Assembly (NCBI RefSeq): GCF_014839805.1
Contig: NC_051142.1
Location: 3,100,001 to 3,164,000, forward strand
Length of the DNA: 64,000 bases
Reading direction: 5' to 3'
Source of the DNA: Manduca sexta
Lineage: Eukaryota; Arthropoda; Insecta; Lepidoptera; Sphingidae
Part shown: piece by piece, positions 21,424 to 31,701 of the stretch
How the letters are laid out: each line of letters starts with the position of its first letter
Numbering within the stretch: the stretch's first letter is position 1
Program-made: the position numbers and the translations under genes
The notes under the pieces: model-generated
Databases searched by the model: none
What the model was told of the DNA's origin: nothing
What the model saw: only the letters and a program-made list of their open reading frames with translations

Positions 21424-21894
21424 TGTGGGGCGTAGGATCGGCACAGGACGCCTTTCCGTCCCCACAATGAGTGCTGGATTGCGTGAGGGGGAAGTGGCAA
21501 TGCCAATTAATAAGGCCCGGGAGGTTTTTATAACGTATATTCACTATTCACACGTAAAAGATACAATGATCCGGCGGACACACAGTAGCGGCGTACGTTT
21601 CGCAGTGCGGCGTGAGCGGTGCAGTATGCACGTCGCTCTCTCCTTTTCTTGCACTGTTTTTCCTGGCTGGAACACTTCAGGGCTTCTTGTTTTCTTCCTT
21701 TTCTTGACTCGAACTGAACTTGCTGGAACTCGAACTGCCGAATGCCAAAATTGCATTCGCTTATATATAACCCGGCTATCCCGTAGGAGAGCCGCCAAAA
21801 ATAGAGCCTTTTTGCAGCCTCATTTTCACTTCCTAGCTATCACTATTTTATAAATAAAAGTTGGACCTCTGGAGTCCCCTATGTGAAATTTACA
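21424..21894 (-). repeat. 5' LTR of the BEL/Pao element (outer end uncertain)
   Basis: The inner end is fixed by the primer binding site: the LTR starts TGTGGGGCG on the plus strand at 21424. A TATA-like TTATATATAA at 21761-21770 probably directs transcription toward gag. The outer end is placed at the last base of 'gaaatttaca' (21894), where a TG...CA pair would close. The other LTR is lost in the gap, so this could not be confirmed by comparison. Confidence 0.6.
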
Positions 21895-22185
21895 CGGTTT
21901 TATAGATAAATCAATTACCTATAACTATACATAAAAATAATAAGCCTATGTGCGATACGAAAAAGTTATAACAATAAAACATAAGAAAATTGTCTACAGA
22001 CGACGCACAAAGGCCTTAAAAACGCTATTTACTTTGATATGAACTTATATACAATACCCATGTTTACGGCATGGGGTAGGCAAAAGCAAAAACTATATCT
22101 ACGTAAAGTTTCTACACTGTCACTTCAATATCTCGGTCGTGAGATCGCTTTATAACGCACTACTAAAAAACAGTCACACACACGT
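21895..22185. other. AT-rich sequence without recognised features
   Basis: No feature can be supported. Part of it could belong to the LTR if the outer boundary is misplaced. Confidence 0.35.
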
Positions 22186-22310
22186 GCGCGGGCGCATTGT
22201 CCGTCCCTCTCTGGGTGTGTCGTTTCGCTCGACACACCTACTGCGCATGCGTGAATGCGCTGTCTCGCTCTTTTCGTGTGTGCGTCCTGCACACAATTCA
22301 ACCAGTGTAA
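22186..22310. promoter_or_regulatory. GC-rich patch with hairpin and NRF-1/Ewg-like site
   Basis: This CpG-rich segment contains a 9-bp stem, GGTGTGTCG (22214-22222) with CGACACACC (22230-22238), and 'tgcgcatgcgt' (from about 22242), close to the TGCGCATGCGCA consensus bound by NRF-1 and its fly relative Ewg. It may be a promoter or enhancer. No transcript can be assigned. Confidence 0.3.
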
Positions 22311-23500
22311 GCGTAAAAATACATGATATTTTTATAAAATTTAAAAAAAACCCTTAGAAAAGATTGGACGTTCACAGGTTAGGTATAAGTACTTAGCGGA
22401 TTTGTAAAAGACAGGACAATATCGCGCAATACCTACTAATATTTATGTGAATAAGTAGGTAGGGTACTTGAAATTATTTTGCAACTTAGTGATTTTAGCA
22501 TTTCAACTAATAATTTATAATAATAACATACTTAACAACAATTTATTTGAATACAATAGCTAATATTTCTTCATTTAAATTATGTAAGTACCTAAATATA
22601 GTTACTTCCGTCATAGCTGGATATCTCGCTAATGGTTAATAAATAATACCGCTCAAGAAATAAACTTTAACGATATGACTATCGAATATCTGAGATACAA
22701 ATATTGTGTGGGTGATAGAATTTGATGTCAATATTTAAATTTTTACGTAACGTGTTCCTAAATTAGTATCTACTTGCATTTTGCGGTCATAACATTTTTT
22801 TTAAAACCGGTTTTCTGCGGCGCGGTAGCGTTGCACTGTAGCTTCCAGCATAGATTAAAATATAACTAGCACTCTCTCGAGATAGGATCGTGTTAAAATA
22901 AAAAAACGCATGCTCCACTCTTTTTCTTAGTAAAAATACTATTTCTATAAAGGTTTATTAAAGAAAAAATATTACTTTACACAAGTCTTATGGTTAACCA
23001 AATTCCGCGAATAAACTTTCGGAACAAACATGATTATGATTGAATTGCCATGAGAAATTAATTTTACATTCACCATAAATATTACTAGCGCTAATAGGTA
23101 CGTAATAATAACTTTATGGAATAATATAAAGTTTTAGCGTATATTAATAGCTTCTAAATGTTTGTGATTTATTCTTACATTTTTACAACCGTTATTAAAC
23201 TAAATCACTTCCTAAATAAAATTATGACTAGAGAAAATAGATGATGAAGATTTGAGATTAATTATATTGAGTAAATAAATATTAGAGTACTCGTTAGTTT
23301 TTGTTTTAAAGCCTTTACATAGGGTGGACATTTTAGAAAAAGAAACACATTTATATAAGTTATATTTTTTTCTTTAAACGTTAAACGTTATAATTATTAC
23401 TTAGATATAAGTACTTATATCCTTTTAAAATAATCTAATTAGTTTGTTTGTAATAATACTGTTTAATAAATAAGTTTCCCTTATTTCCCATCTCACCTGG
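22311..23500. other. AT-rich sequence without recognised features
   Basis: Very AT-rich. No genes or strong repeats are seen. Confidence 0.4.
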
Positions 23501-23504
23501 TCAA

Positions 23505-23610
23505 TTTACACGCATGATCTTTGACCGGCCGGCGCCGTTCGTCGCTCGCCGCTCGCCGAGACCGCCATTTTTACTTTAGTCCAGTTAGAACCGCTCCGTG
23601 TGTTGCGCGT
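23505..23610 (+). promoter_or_regulatory. Putative CpG-rich gene promoter
   Basis: A dense CpG segment ('gaccggccggcgccgttcgt', then 'cgctcgccgctcgccg') stands out sharply from AT-rich flanks. It includes CCGCCATTTTT, a Pho/YY1-type core, and is followed by 'ttagtccagttag', where transcription could start. A long AT-rich leader and a consensus splice donor follow at 23943. There is no TATA box. Orientation is inferred from the donor. Confidence 0.45.
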
Positions 23611-23943
23611 GTCGACTTTCATAGTACGACCCAAACGATCGTGACAAAAATCATGGAACCGTTTATGCGCTCAATTTTATACATTTTAGTATTTTAACAT
23701 GTGCAAAATTGTTTAAAAACCAACTTCACTGTGTATGGCCGTTGCAATACGGTGAAGAAAAAGTTTATTGCAATTTCGTGCGTTGTAAAAGTTAGTTTAC
23801 TCGCGACAAAGTCTTGGAAACAGTGATGTAAACAGTGATTTTTCTCGTATTCATTTTGTGTCGAATTGGATTCTTATTGAACATTGGATTTATCTGGTGT
23901 TTTCAATTTTGCACATCAGTGGCGGTAGTTCTACAATTTTAAG
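23580..23943 (+). other. Putative non-coding first exon with splice donor
   Basis: From the GC-rich patch the sequence runs about 360 bp to AAG|GTAAGTTTT, a full-consensus 5' splice site at 23943/23944. It holds one short upstream ORF (ATG 23653 to TAA 23697, 14 codons) and no longer frame, so it would be a 5' UTR exon. The rest of the gene must lie downstream, possibly beyond the window. The 5' end is an estimate. What supports this is base composition plus the donor; no protein is seen. Confidence 0.4.
23653..23697 (+). CDS. Upstream ORF in the putative first exon, 14 codons
   Basis: ATG GAA CCG to TAA, with adenine-rich context before the ATG. If the exon is real, this could dampen translation of a downstream start. 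Confidence 0.2.
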   Translation: MEPFMRSILYILVF

Positions 23944-24330
23944 GTAAGTTTTAAAATGTAATAACCATATTATTATTAATTTTATCACTGTTTGAATTTG
24001 TGAGAAATGTTATAACAATAGGTACGTATATTTAAACGTTTAAATGTAAAATAGTTAGGTACCTTGAGAAACATAGAACATTTCAACGAATATTTTTATT
24101 TTTCGAACGATCTCAATCTTTTTTTTTCTATTTATTTACGTGAATACCCACTGGGTCCTTATTTACTAATGTCTACGATTATAGTGGTGTTCTAATGTTT
24201 TGTTTACTGATTTCTACTGATACTTCGAGGTTTTTTATTTTGTCGATTGTATTTGTAGGTATCCTATGTGTTGATTTTGTAACGATACCATGTTTTAATA
24301 TTATCTACGAACAAGCGAATACTCACTTAA

Positions 24331-24518
24331 GGTTATAGCTTAAGGTCCATTTTTCATACATTTTGTTTCACCTTTAATCTGGGTAACTAAACAAGTATTG
24401 ACAAGTAAAGAATTTAAATTCACGTCTAGTTAGTGATTAGTTCTCGCAGTTGAAAGAAAAACAAAATGTATGAAAAGGTGAAACAAAATGTATGAAAAAT
24501 GGACCTTAAGCTATAACC
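24331..24518. mobile_element. FB-TTAA foldback MITE, copy 1 (internally deleted)
   Basis: Ends GGTTATAGCTTAAGGTCC... and ...GGACCTTAAGCTATAACC, flanked by TTAA at 24327-24330 and 24519-24522. The left arm is nearly complete through 'gcagttgaaagaaaaa'. Most of the right arm is missing, and what remains has 'caaaatgtatgaaaa' twice. Confidence 0.85.
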
Positions 24519-25011
24519 TTAATATACTTGTAGGTATTTATATTAACCTAAGCACCTATCGAAGAAATTGTCTAATAATAACCAAGGAGATGTATAATTT
24601 TACCTCACATTGCCAACCTTTAAGGTGTACAAGAATATTTTAAGTGTAAAGGTTACAGGTAGGTATAAAATGAAACTAAATCTCTTGCAGTCCAATCTAC
24701 CGACCTAAAATAAATCTCAGTCTACGAATACCAACACAAGTGAGATTTTATACACACGTAACTCTTTTTAAAAAATTGTAAGGGAGAGGGGAGCGATATT
24801 GCACATTGAAACAAATGTTTTTTCTTTTTCGTATTAAACATGTTTTGTATATGTAAATGAAGAGCAATGTATATTTAGGACAAAAACACGAATATATTTT
24901 TTTTACGATCATTATAACTTGTTACTTTGTTTTAATTTGCCCTTCTTGGGGAGTAGTTTAGGTCATTTCTAGTGCCTTCCAGTACGGGTCCTGAAAACAC
25001 TAATTTATTAA

Positions 25012-25361
25012 GGCGATACCTCAAGGTCCATTTTCATACATTTTGTTTCGGCTTTAATCTGGGTAACTAAACAAGTATTGGCAAGTAAAGAATTTAAATT
25101 CACGTCTAGTTAGTGATTAGTTCTCGCAGTTGAAAGAAAAATAATTAATAATCATGGATATTTCGGCCTTTAAAATTTAATATGACGAAATTTTAAAGGC
25201 AGAAATATCCATGATTATTAATTATTTTTACGTTTTTCTTCAACTGCGAGAACTAATCACTAACTAGACGTGAATTTAAATTCTTTACTTGCCAATACTT
25301 GTTTAGTTACCCAGATTAAAGCCGAAACAAAATGTATGAAAATGGACCTTGAGGTATCGCC
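25012..25361. mobile_element. FB-TTAA foldback MITE, copy 2 (full)
   Basis: About 350 bp in which the two halves are long inverted repeats (roughly 165 bp each) around a short AT-rich centre near 25185. Termini GGCGATACCTCAAGGTCC pair with the right end, and TTAA flanks both sides (25008-25011 and 25362-25365). TTAA duplication is typical of piggyBac-type transposition. There is no coding capacity, and the RNA or single strand would form one long hairpin. Confidence 0.88.
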
Positions 25362-25365
25362 TTAA

Positions 25366-26281
25366 GTTACAAGCATTTACTAGCCTCAACGACCTTTATA
25401 AATTTCGTAATATGAAAGAGGAAAACAATAACGACAGAAGAACTAGTTGAAAGCTGATTTAAAGTGAGTCTGTCAAAATCCTGGGTATTCCTTTTTTCTT
25501 ATTGTATTACTAGAATAGAACTAGTTGCTGTAGAATATAACTGAAGTGCTTGTGGGTATGTGTGGTATAATCGAACTTTATATAGGAGCCATGAAAGCGG
25601 ATATCTAGTTGTGGATGATATGGTCATGGAATTATATCCCTTTTCCTAAGCTGCACCTTTCTCCCTTATATATATTATATCAATTAATAGAATATTGTAT
25701 CCACTGTTGGACACAACTGGCTCCTCTATTGTTTGGCCTTAGTCCATCAAGTTGAACCTAGTGTGGAGTTGATCCTTAAAATGTCTAATTGATAGTTATT
25801 CTAATCAATGGAACGGTGTTTGCGCAGTTTATAATATATGGATTAGAGATTTAGGACGGGAATATAAGCTCCTCAATGTTTCCAATAAGTAGGTATATAG
25901 AGAATAGAATTTAAAGTCCCTCAACTGTCCCTATTTAAACCTGACCTCTGAAGCGTGAAGCGTTCGCGCAGGCCGACATAACAATGGCGATATACCTTCC
26001 TACTTTATACTTATTGAATGCACACGCATCTCGTTACAGTTTTTGTATGTACTGTTCATGTCATTGTCAACTATAGACAAACAGAATAGACCGAGTTACT
26101 ATTCAGCTGTGCATACGGGAAATATGTAATAGATGAACTGTGCAGCGCATAACCTGAGATTGTATGCAATCTACTAAAAAGAGATATTGGTGGCAAATTC
26201 GTTTTGTCTATTACTATATTTTCGTCTATTCTATATCTATAACTAGATTTTGGAAACTTGTTTTTGAGTAAAGGATTGTCC
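25366..26281. other. AT-rich sequence, possible weak Rep-L trace
   Basis: 'tccactgttggacacaactg' and 'tttggccttagtccatcaag' near 25700-25760 resemble Rep-L faintly. Nothing else is recognised. Confidence 0.3.
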
Positions 26282-26399
26282 AGTATCCACTAAGGAATGC
26301 AATCTCGTAAAGCACGAGATCTCGCGAGACTGGATTCATGATCTCGCGAGATCGGGGTTAGGTCTAAAATCTCGCGATATTGCATTCCGTAGTATCCAC
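26282..26399. mobile_element. 100-bp terminal-inverted-repeat element with 9-bp target duplication
   Basis: The 9-mer AGTATCCAC at 26282-26290 recurs at 26391-26399 and brackets a 100-bp insert. Insert ends GGAATGCAATCTCG and (reverse complement) GGAATGCAATATCG form the inverted termini. A 9-bp duplication suggests a Mutator-like or similar transposase supplied in trans. Inside are two copies of the palindrome TCTCGCGAGA (26320-26329, 26342-26351) and a third with one mismatch (26370-26379). Confidence 0.75.
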
Positions 26400-26620
26400 A
26401 CGCGTGGGTATGTTCTATGTTGAGGGTCTTCCGTTTTCCGCACTTAGCCCGTAGCAAGTCGGACCATTGCGCGTGATTGCTCTTCATCTAGCCAGCCCAA
26501 CTCCTTCCAGAAGCGCAGGATCTTTCTGGTTCCTTCACAGGCTTCTCGAGTGACCTTGGTGCACCAAGGATTTCAGCCCGTTATGCAGCTTCTTCACATT
26601 CCGCACGGGGTATGCAACCA
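26400..26620 (-). pseudogene. Unidentified decayed coding-like fragment
   Basis: This stretch is GC-richer than its flanks. On the minus strand it reads as two short adjoining frames, one with VAYPVRNVKKLHNGLKSLVH, the other with RKILRFWKELGWLDEEQSRA, separated by stops. I take it for a relic of a transposable-element protein, but I do not recognise the family. Confidence 0.3.
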
Positions 26621-26822
26621 GAATAAAAAAAAACATGCAAAAATATTGTAAACATAAACGGTCAGTGTCCATCACTGGAACACTATCAGTGTCGTATGAA
26701 ATGACGAGAATAATCGTATCTGAGAACTCCGTCAATGTATTTCAATAACCTTTTACCGGAAAAGGAAATTGATATGTTCGATCTTTTATGCTTATATGAT
26801 TTATTGACGATTAGCTTAGGCG

Positions 26823-27116
26823 ATGTTTGGCAATTTAAAAATGTATGAATATTCAAATATTCGACGATTTTTTATATTTTGGAACCTGAATAAAATAGAT
26901 GTTATACATAACTCTTGGACTGTTTTGATACGTTCAGGATCGAAAAGGTTTTCCTATGAAGATGTGATCAAAGGAATTTCATCCTTGACGAAGGTTGACA
27001 CAGGAATCAGCTGTGAGGACGTCCTGTTATCACTTTTTTATCTATTTTGTGTATCGTTTCCTATCGCATTTACCGCAGTGTGTTTAGGTCGTGGGTGGTA
27101 TTTAGTTCACGGATAG
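26823..27116 (+). CDS. Unrecognised ORF, 97 codons
   Basis: This is one of the longest ATG-initiated frames outside the retrotransposon. The N-terminal half is mixed and basic. The C-terminal third (about 67-90) is hydrophobic (VLLSLFYLFCVSFPIAFTAV), so a single membrane segment is possible. No Kozak context, promoter, splice signal or family motif supports it, and a frame this long can occur by chance in 64 kb. It is listed for completeness. Confidence 0.12.
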   Translation: MFGNLKMYEYSNIRRFFIFWNLNKIDVIHNSWTVLIRSGSKRFSYEDVIKGISSLTKVDTGISCEDVLLSLFYLFCVSFPIAFTAVCLGRGWYLVHG

Positions 27117-28904
27117 GCGCAAACACCGTCAAATCCGGAAATGAACTCGGGATCTTTCGTTACAGTATACTATTAGGGGGACTAGGAACTGATAAACAAT
27201 TCATTGTAAGGTGTTTTATAATTAAACAATAGCACTTAATAAAAAACTTAATAATTTGGTGATATTACATTTATATTAATATTATTCTTTATTTATCATC
27301 GGGTAAGATCACGACGGTTTTCTAGAAAGGTTAGGCAGAAGCGTATGCTTATAAGGTCTGGTAAGTTTATTTTATATATATAAATAGAATACATATATTA
27401 TACTTACTTATGTATGGATTTAAGTACTTCGCAGTTTGCACAGATAGTGATAATTATTTTATCATCAACAGCGAAGCATATTTTCAAAAGGTTATTCGTA
27501 CATTCAGTTATTTTGTGTTATCTGCGTACATACTTTATAGAGACACTGGTATTCATGCAGCTGTTTGATTTTATATTCCATCATGTTAATTCCAGAGTCC
27601 GCGAATGTAGTTTGCCAATGTAATTCGTTGGAATATGAGGTCTGCTATATTTGTCCCAAAAATCATACCCGCTATGTAGTCTGAACTTCGGTAGAAAGTT
27701 ACCCGTCTAATTAACGCAACGATCGTCGTAAAATTGTCGAAATTTAGCAGGGGGAAGATAATTTACTTGACATCTTCATAATAAGGGTTCCCTTTATAGC
27801 ATGAGATAAAATTTTACAAAAGTTCAAACATACTTTAGACTCCTTTGTTTTAAAAAGATATAGCATTCTTTTTTTAAAAATAGTTGACAGATTATTAAGC
27901 AAGTAAAATGCTGTCATTATTTCTATCATAGCATCTTTGTAAAAAAAGTCAACATTTTGAGAACTTCTGAACAGTTTTTATTACTTATTAAATTCAAACA
28001 TTACTCAAATTTACAGTTAATACGTTAATGTACAACACAATCGTAGTTATTGTAACGTTTATTGTAAACAAAAGACCTAAATATACATAATAATTTCATA
28101 TTGACACCGTTAACGTTTTACTTTAAAAAAGTCATAGAATGATGTTCGTTGATGATGCTTGGTAAGTACCCATCGTGCCAATAGATTAGATTTTCACTTT
28201 CTAGCTTAATGTACGATAAACAGCTTCTTGCTTCTTGTGTATGGAGACATCATAGATGAGAGATTGAATTTCATTTTCTCTTGCTTGGATTATTTAATCT
28301 ATCATCTCGAAGTCAAACAGAGAAGATAGTTCTCTTCTAATTTTTAGAACAAATCGAATGATGTCTTCATATTTTGTTACTTCTCGTTATAAAAATAGAA
28401 TTAATAGATTTTATTCATTGTTGTCGGCAAGGAGTTTCGTCTTAACCACATCTGATAGGGAGTATTGATTATATTATAATCTACGATGTTCCACTCCTGT
28501 TTAAGAGATGCCTATAAATGCTAAGCTCCATTTTAACGCCATTTAATAATATGAAACAAAGAGGCACTCGAATATCTTCCTAATTTGATGTATTTTATAA
28601 AGTAAAGGAGTTGCGGGACTTATAATACGGTCATTGCCTTCGGAAAACTCCATGTGACTTGCTAGGCACCCTGTTTATCAACAACTTACTGGAGCGACAG
28701 CAGTACAGTTATGTCTCTCGCCGAAATCTCGGCCTGATTACACCTCATATGAATATAGTAAATTATTATATATTCATCTCGTTTCTTGCTACTTTTTATG
28801 TTAAATATATTGTTCGTGTGTGTAGTTTGTTTAAAATAATAATTATGAAATTTGTAAAGGTAGTAGTAGTGGAACTAGGTAGTCATCTATTCAGCAAAGT
28901 AATA
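27117..28904. other. AT-rich sequence without recognised features
   Basis: No genes, RNAs or strong repeats are recognised. Confidence 0.4.
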
Positions 28905-28920
28905 TACAGTGACTATTTAA

Positions 28921-29210
28921 TATACTGTCCTACTGCTAGGCACGGATCACTGACAGGGATTAGGCCTTAGTCCACCACACTGGCCTAATGCGGATTGGTA
29001 GACTTCACACACCCTCAAAATAGAGAACTTCTCAGGTATGCAGGTTTTCTCACAATGTTTTCCTTCACCGTTAAAGCAAGCGATAATTCACGAAATATAA
29101 ACACATAATATCAGAAAAGTCAGAGATGTGTGCCCTTGAGTTTTGGGCCTGCGGTCATTCAGCTCAACAGTTCATTCCACACTCAACTAGGCTATCACCG
29201 CCGCGACAGT
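28921..29210 (+). repeat. Rep-L copy, long
   Basis: The most complete copy: 'actgacagggattaggcctt', 'agtccaccacactggcctaa', 'gcggattggtagacttcaca', 'ctcaggtatgcaggttttct', 'ttttccttcaccgttaaagc', 'aagtcagagatgtgtgccct', and 'aggctatcaccgccgcg'. Confidence 0.75.
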
Positions 29211-29782
29211 GGCTATGATAGGTGTAAATTGTCATATCGACCAAATTCAAAGCCGAGCCAAATAACGAATTTGAATCGAAAACTCATTAAAGCCTTAGTC
29301 AGCATCGAACCAACTTCCTCACGTTACGCAATACTAAGACCATAAGCCGTGCCTATATCAATAAAGTCCGTTATTTGCACTTAGCATATTTCACTTTCCT
29401 TCATATTTAGATTTCGCTTTCCTTCACATTTACATTCGAATGATAAAAGCTTTCCATTCTAAGAAATTCTAAGGAAATACTTGTAAAGAACCAAAAGTTT
29501 TGCCAAATCGCAGTGCTTGTTTCTACATTACCAGGCTTTTTCAAAAGACTGGTAATAATTTTAAGTCTAGCTACGACGGCGGGCTTTTAGATTTCGTGCC
29601 TTTTTCAATAAACATTAATGAATAGCTATGAGCTACTTTAAAGACAACTTTAGAATGGACTTATTGTGGTATATATCAATCCGTTTTATGAATAGTATTA
29701 TTGATAATAAATCGTGTTCATGTAGAAATTAATAAATAGGAACCTATATTTAAGTATATTCAAAAATGATTGACAATGTTTA
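29211..29782. other. AT-rich sequence without recognised features
   Basis: No feature is recognised. Confidence 0.4.
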
Positions 29783-30043
29783 TACTGCCGTGCTAAGCGC
29801 AAAAGCGATATGTCAGGGAAACCTTATTTCGAGATAATCGAACTTTTATAAATATAGTTTTATAGTTTTGTATATAAAACCGAGATAGAGAAACTCTTTA
29901 AGGTTTTTTTTAACAAGTTCTAAACAAGATACCATTATTTATGTAAGTTCATTGGATGGGTATTTCTTTAAGCTATCTGACGACATGAAAATCAAGATTT
30001 TGTTTTTTTTTAGATACCGCTTTTGAGCTTATATACGGCAGTA
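29783..30043. mobile_element. MITE-TA, copy 2 (261 bp)
   Basis: Starts TACTGCCGTGCTAAGC and ends with 'acggcagta', flanked by TA on both sides (29781-29782, 30044-30045). It is clearly related over its whole length to the copy at 13072-13330; the right terminal repeat has decayed ('atatacggcagta'). Confidence 0.85.
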
Positions 30044-30319
30044 TACTAAAATGCGAAAGGTTTGTACGCTGTAATAGTCCAACAATTCGGTATGAACATA
30101 GGAAGTTAAAAAGAGCAGATAAGGCACAATTAGCTTAAATCTATATTTATATAAATTAAAGTGTGCATATTACGTAGTCAAATCTATTAACCATTTATAG
30201 ATATGGCATCTCTGAGCGGTCATTGGGTTAATGTGCGTTATACGCATCGGTTAACACGTCATTACCTGTATTGTGATTGATATTTGGTACGATAACTAGA
30301 AAGCTATATTGTCTAGTAA

Positions 30320-30709
30320 TAGGGAACCGGCCTATGTTTGATTTTGTTCATTATTCTATATGTAATGGTTAATAATAGGAAAAAGAAGGACTCCTGCGAA
30401 AACTGCATTAAAATTGGTTACAAAATGGGCTAGTAATTCATATTTCAAATATTGTAACGTGCAGAAGTGGGCCCGTTGTGGGGATATCGCTTCATCTCTG
30501 TCTTTCGCACGCGTCGTAATTCCTGATGACGTCAAATGTGGGTATTTCGTCTCTTTTCTGTTTCTTGTTAATTACCCCTTCCACCGACATTCAAAGACTT
30601 ATAACTTGTTGATTTTTTACCGGATTTTAATAATTCCTTCTGTGTTATAATTTATACAACGTAAAAGTATTTGATAATAGTAAAGAACAAAAATGAGTTC
30701 GGTACCCTA
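30320..30709 (+). mobile_element. TIR-390 element, copy 2 (full)
   Basis: About 390 bp from 'tagggaaccggcctatg' to 'gagttcggtaccctat'. The short inverted ends (AGGGAACCGG against GGTACCCT) mark a non-autonomous DNA element. It has no transposase. A TGACGTCA palindrome lies at 30527-30534. Confidence 0.75.
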
Positions 30710-31283
30710 TTGCATCTCTATATTCGTTTAATGGATCTAATACAATAAGTATTTGCATGTATACATAAGTGACTTCGTGCAGCAACTAAAATCGAAGTCT
30801 AAAATTTGGCAGGTAATAGGTGAATCTAGTAGATTATCAACATCAATAGATGTTCGCACTGTGTTAGAACAAAAATATCACAAGAATACCTATTGTTTTA
30901 GTATCATATAGTATAGTAAACAAAGCCCAGAAGATACCCTATCAGTCGCTAGCAATGAAACTATCTCGTAGGGCTCCGCCGAGCCGAGACCCTTACTAGT
31001 TATTATGTAAATATGTATGAACGAAAGGTGTCAACTGTTACGTTGTTTGTACCGTAGGCGATATTGAAAGTTGATTTTCTATTGATTGGAACGTGTTGGG
31101 TAATAGATTCGGGCTTGTTTTAAGATAAAGGGTAATTAATTAATTTCATATTGCTTTGAAAGTTGGTATGAAGCGAACGAGAGAAATGCAGCAACTATTT
31201 GATTTAAGGTCTGAGTGTTAGAGTTGAAAATTCTGCGCAGTTCCTAATACTTAAAAAAAATATTATAGTGTTTATCATTATTT
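30710..31283. other. AT-rich sequence without recognised features
   Basis: No feature is recognised upstream of the small ORF pair. Confidence 0.4.
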
Positions 31284-31307
31284 TTGAAAAGATGTTTTCG
31301 TTTAAAT

Positions 31308-31517
31308 ATGTACAAATACAGTAAAAGTCTTTGTAAATTGTGCATTGCGTCACTTAGTACTAGATTTTTTGCAGAGAGTTATATCGGAAATAAATTACAT
31401 CGAACATATTATGTATCTATCGATAAATTGCTTAGTTTACAAAACAATGAAGTAACCAACAAATTGCAGCTTACGTTATGTACTCAGAAATACTTCCGTA
31501 ACATGTCGGCCACTTAA
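31308..31517 (+). CDS. Small ORF 1, basic N-terminus, 69 codons
   Basis: From the ATG in 'aaatatgtacaaatacagt' the frame runs 69 codons to a TAA. The first ~22 residues (MYKYSKSLCKLCIASLSTRF) carry basic and hydroxyl residues and no acids, as mitochondrial presequences do. The rest is polar and unrecognised. It is followed 46 bp later by a second small ORF on the same strand. No family match is known to me, and length alone does not exclude chance. Confidence 0.2.
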   Translation: MYKYSKSLCKLCIASLSTRFFAESYIGNKLHRTYYVSIDKLLSLQNNEVTNKLQLTLCTQKYFRNMSAT

Positions 31518-31540
31518 CACGTTATTTATATTATATATAG

Positions 31541-31549
31541 GTATATAAA
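31541..31549 (+). promoter_or_regulatory. TATA-like box upstream of small ORF 2
   Basis: TATATAAAA lies about 20 bp before the ATG at 31564. That would leave only a very short leader, so it may be coincidental. Confidence 0.2.
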
Positions 31550-31563
31550 ACAGTGTGTACACC

Positions 31564-31701
31564 ATGAACTATACTTTAGAAGATATTTTAAATGAGTTAC
31601 AAATTCGCATGAAATTACAGCACAGACGCTCAATATTAACTTTATTGTTTGCTTTGTTAATTATAATGGTTACAGTGTTTGTTCTGTTTATAGTTAAGTA
31701 G
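31564..31701 (+). CDS. Small ORF 2, predicted single-pass membrane micropeptide, 45 aa
   Basis: ATG in a favourable context (CACCATGA) opens a 45-residue frame. The N-terminal half is amphipathic and ends in a basic cluster (LQHRRS). It is followed by an uninterrupted hydrophobic run of about 20 residues (TLLFALLIIMVTVFVLFIV) and a terminal lysine. Downstream, 'tataataaaac' could serve as a polyadenylation signal. The layout (short cytosolic helix, basic patch, C-terminal membrane helix) resembles tail-anchored micropeptides in general. I do not match it to any named family. It could be a chance frame; conservation in related species would decide. Confidence 0.3.
   Translation: MNYTLEDILNELQIRMKLQHRRSILTLLFALLIIMVTVFVLFIVK

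Larger units (their letters stand above)
15592..21894 (-). mobile_element. BEL/Pao LTR retrotransposon, frame-broken and 3' incomplete
   Basis: Minus-strand order: 5' LTR (from 21424 outward), primer binding site (21400-21420), Gag, aspartic protease, reverse transcriptase, RNase H, integrase. Integrase last, a DUF1758-type protease and a Pao-type RT/RNase H are BEL/Pao hallmarks, and these elements normally encode one long Gag-Pol frame. Here the frame is broken at about 18665 (+1), at about 16965 (-1), and twice inside the integrase (about 16352 and 16257). Base composition is clearly GC-rich against the AT-rich surroundings. The 3' end lies in the N gap and the outer LTR edge is a best guess. 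Confidence 0.92.
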
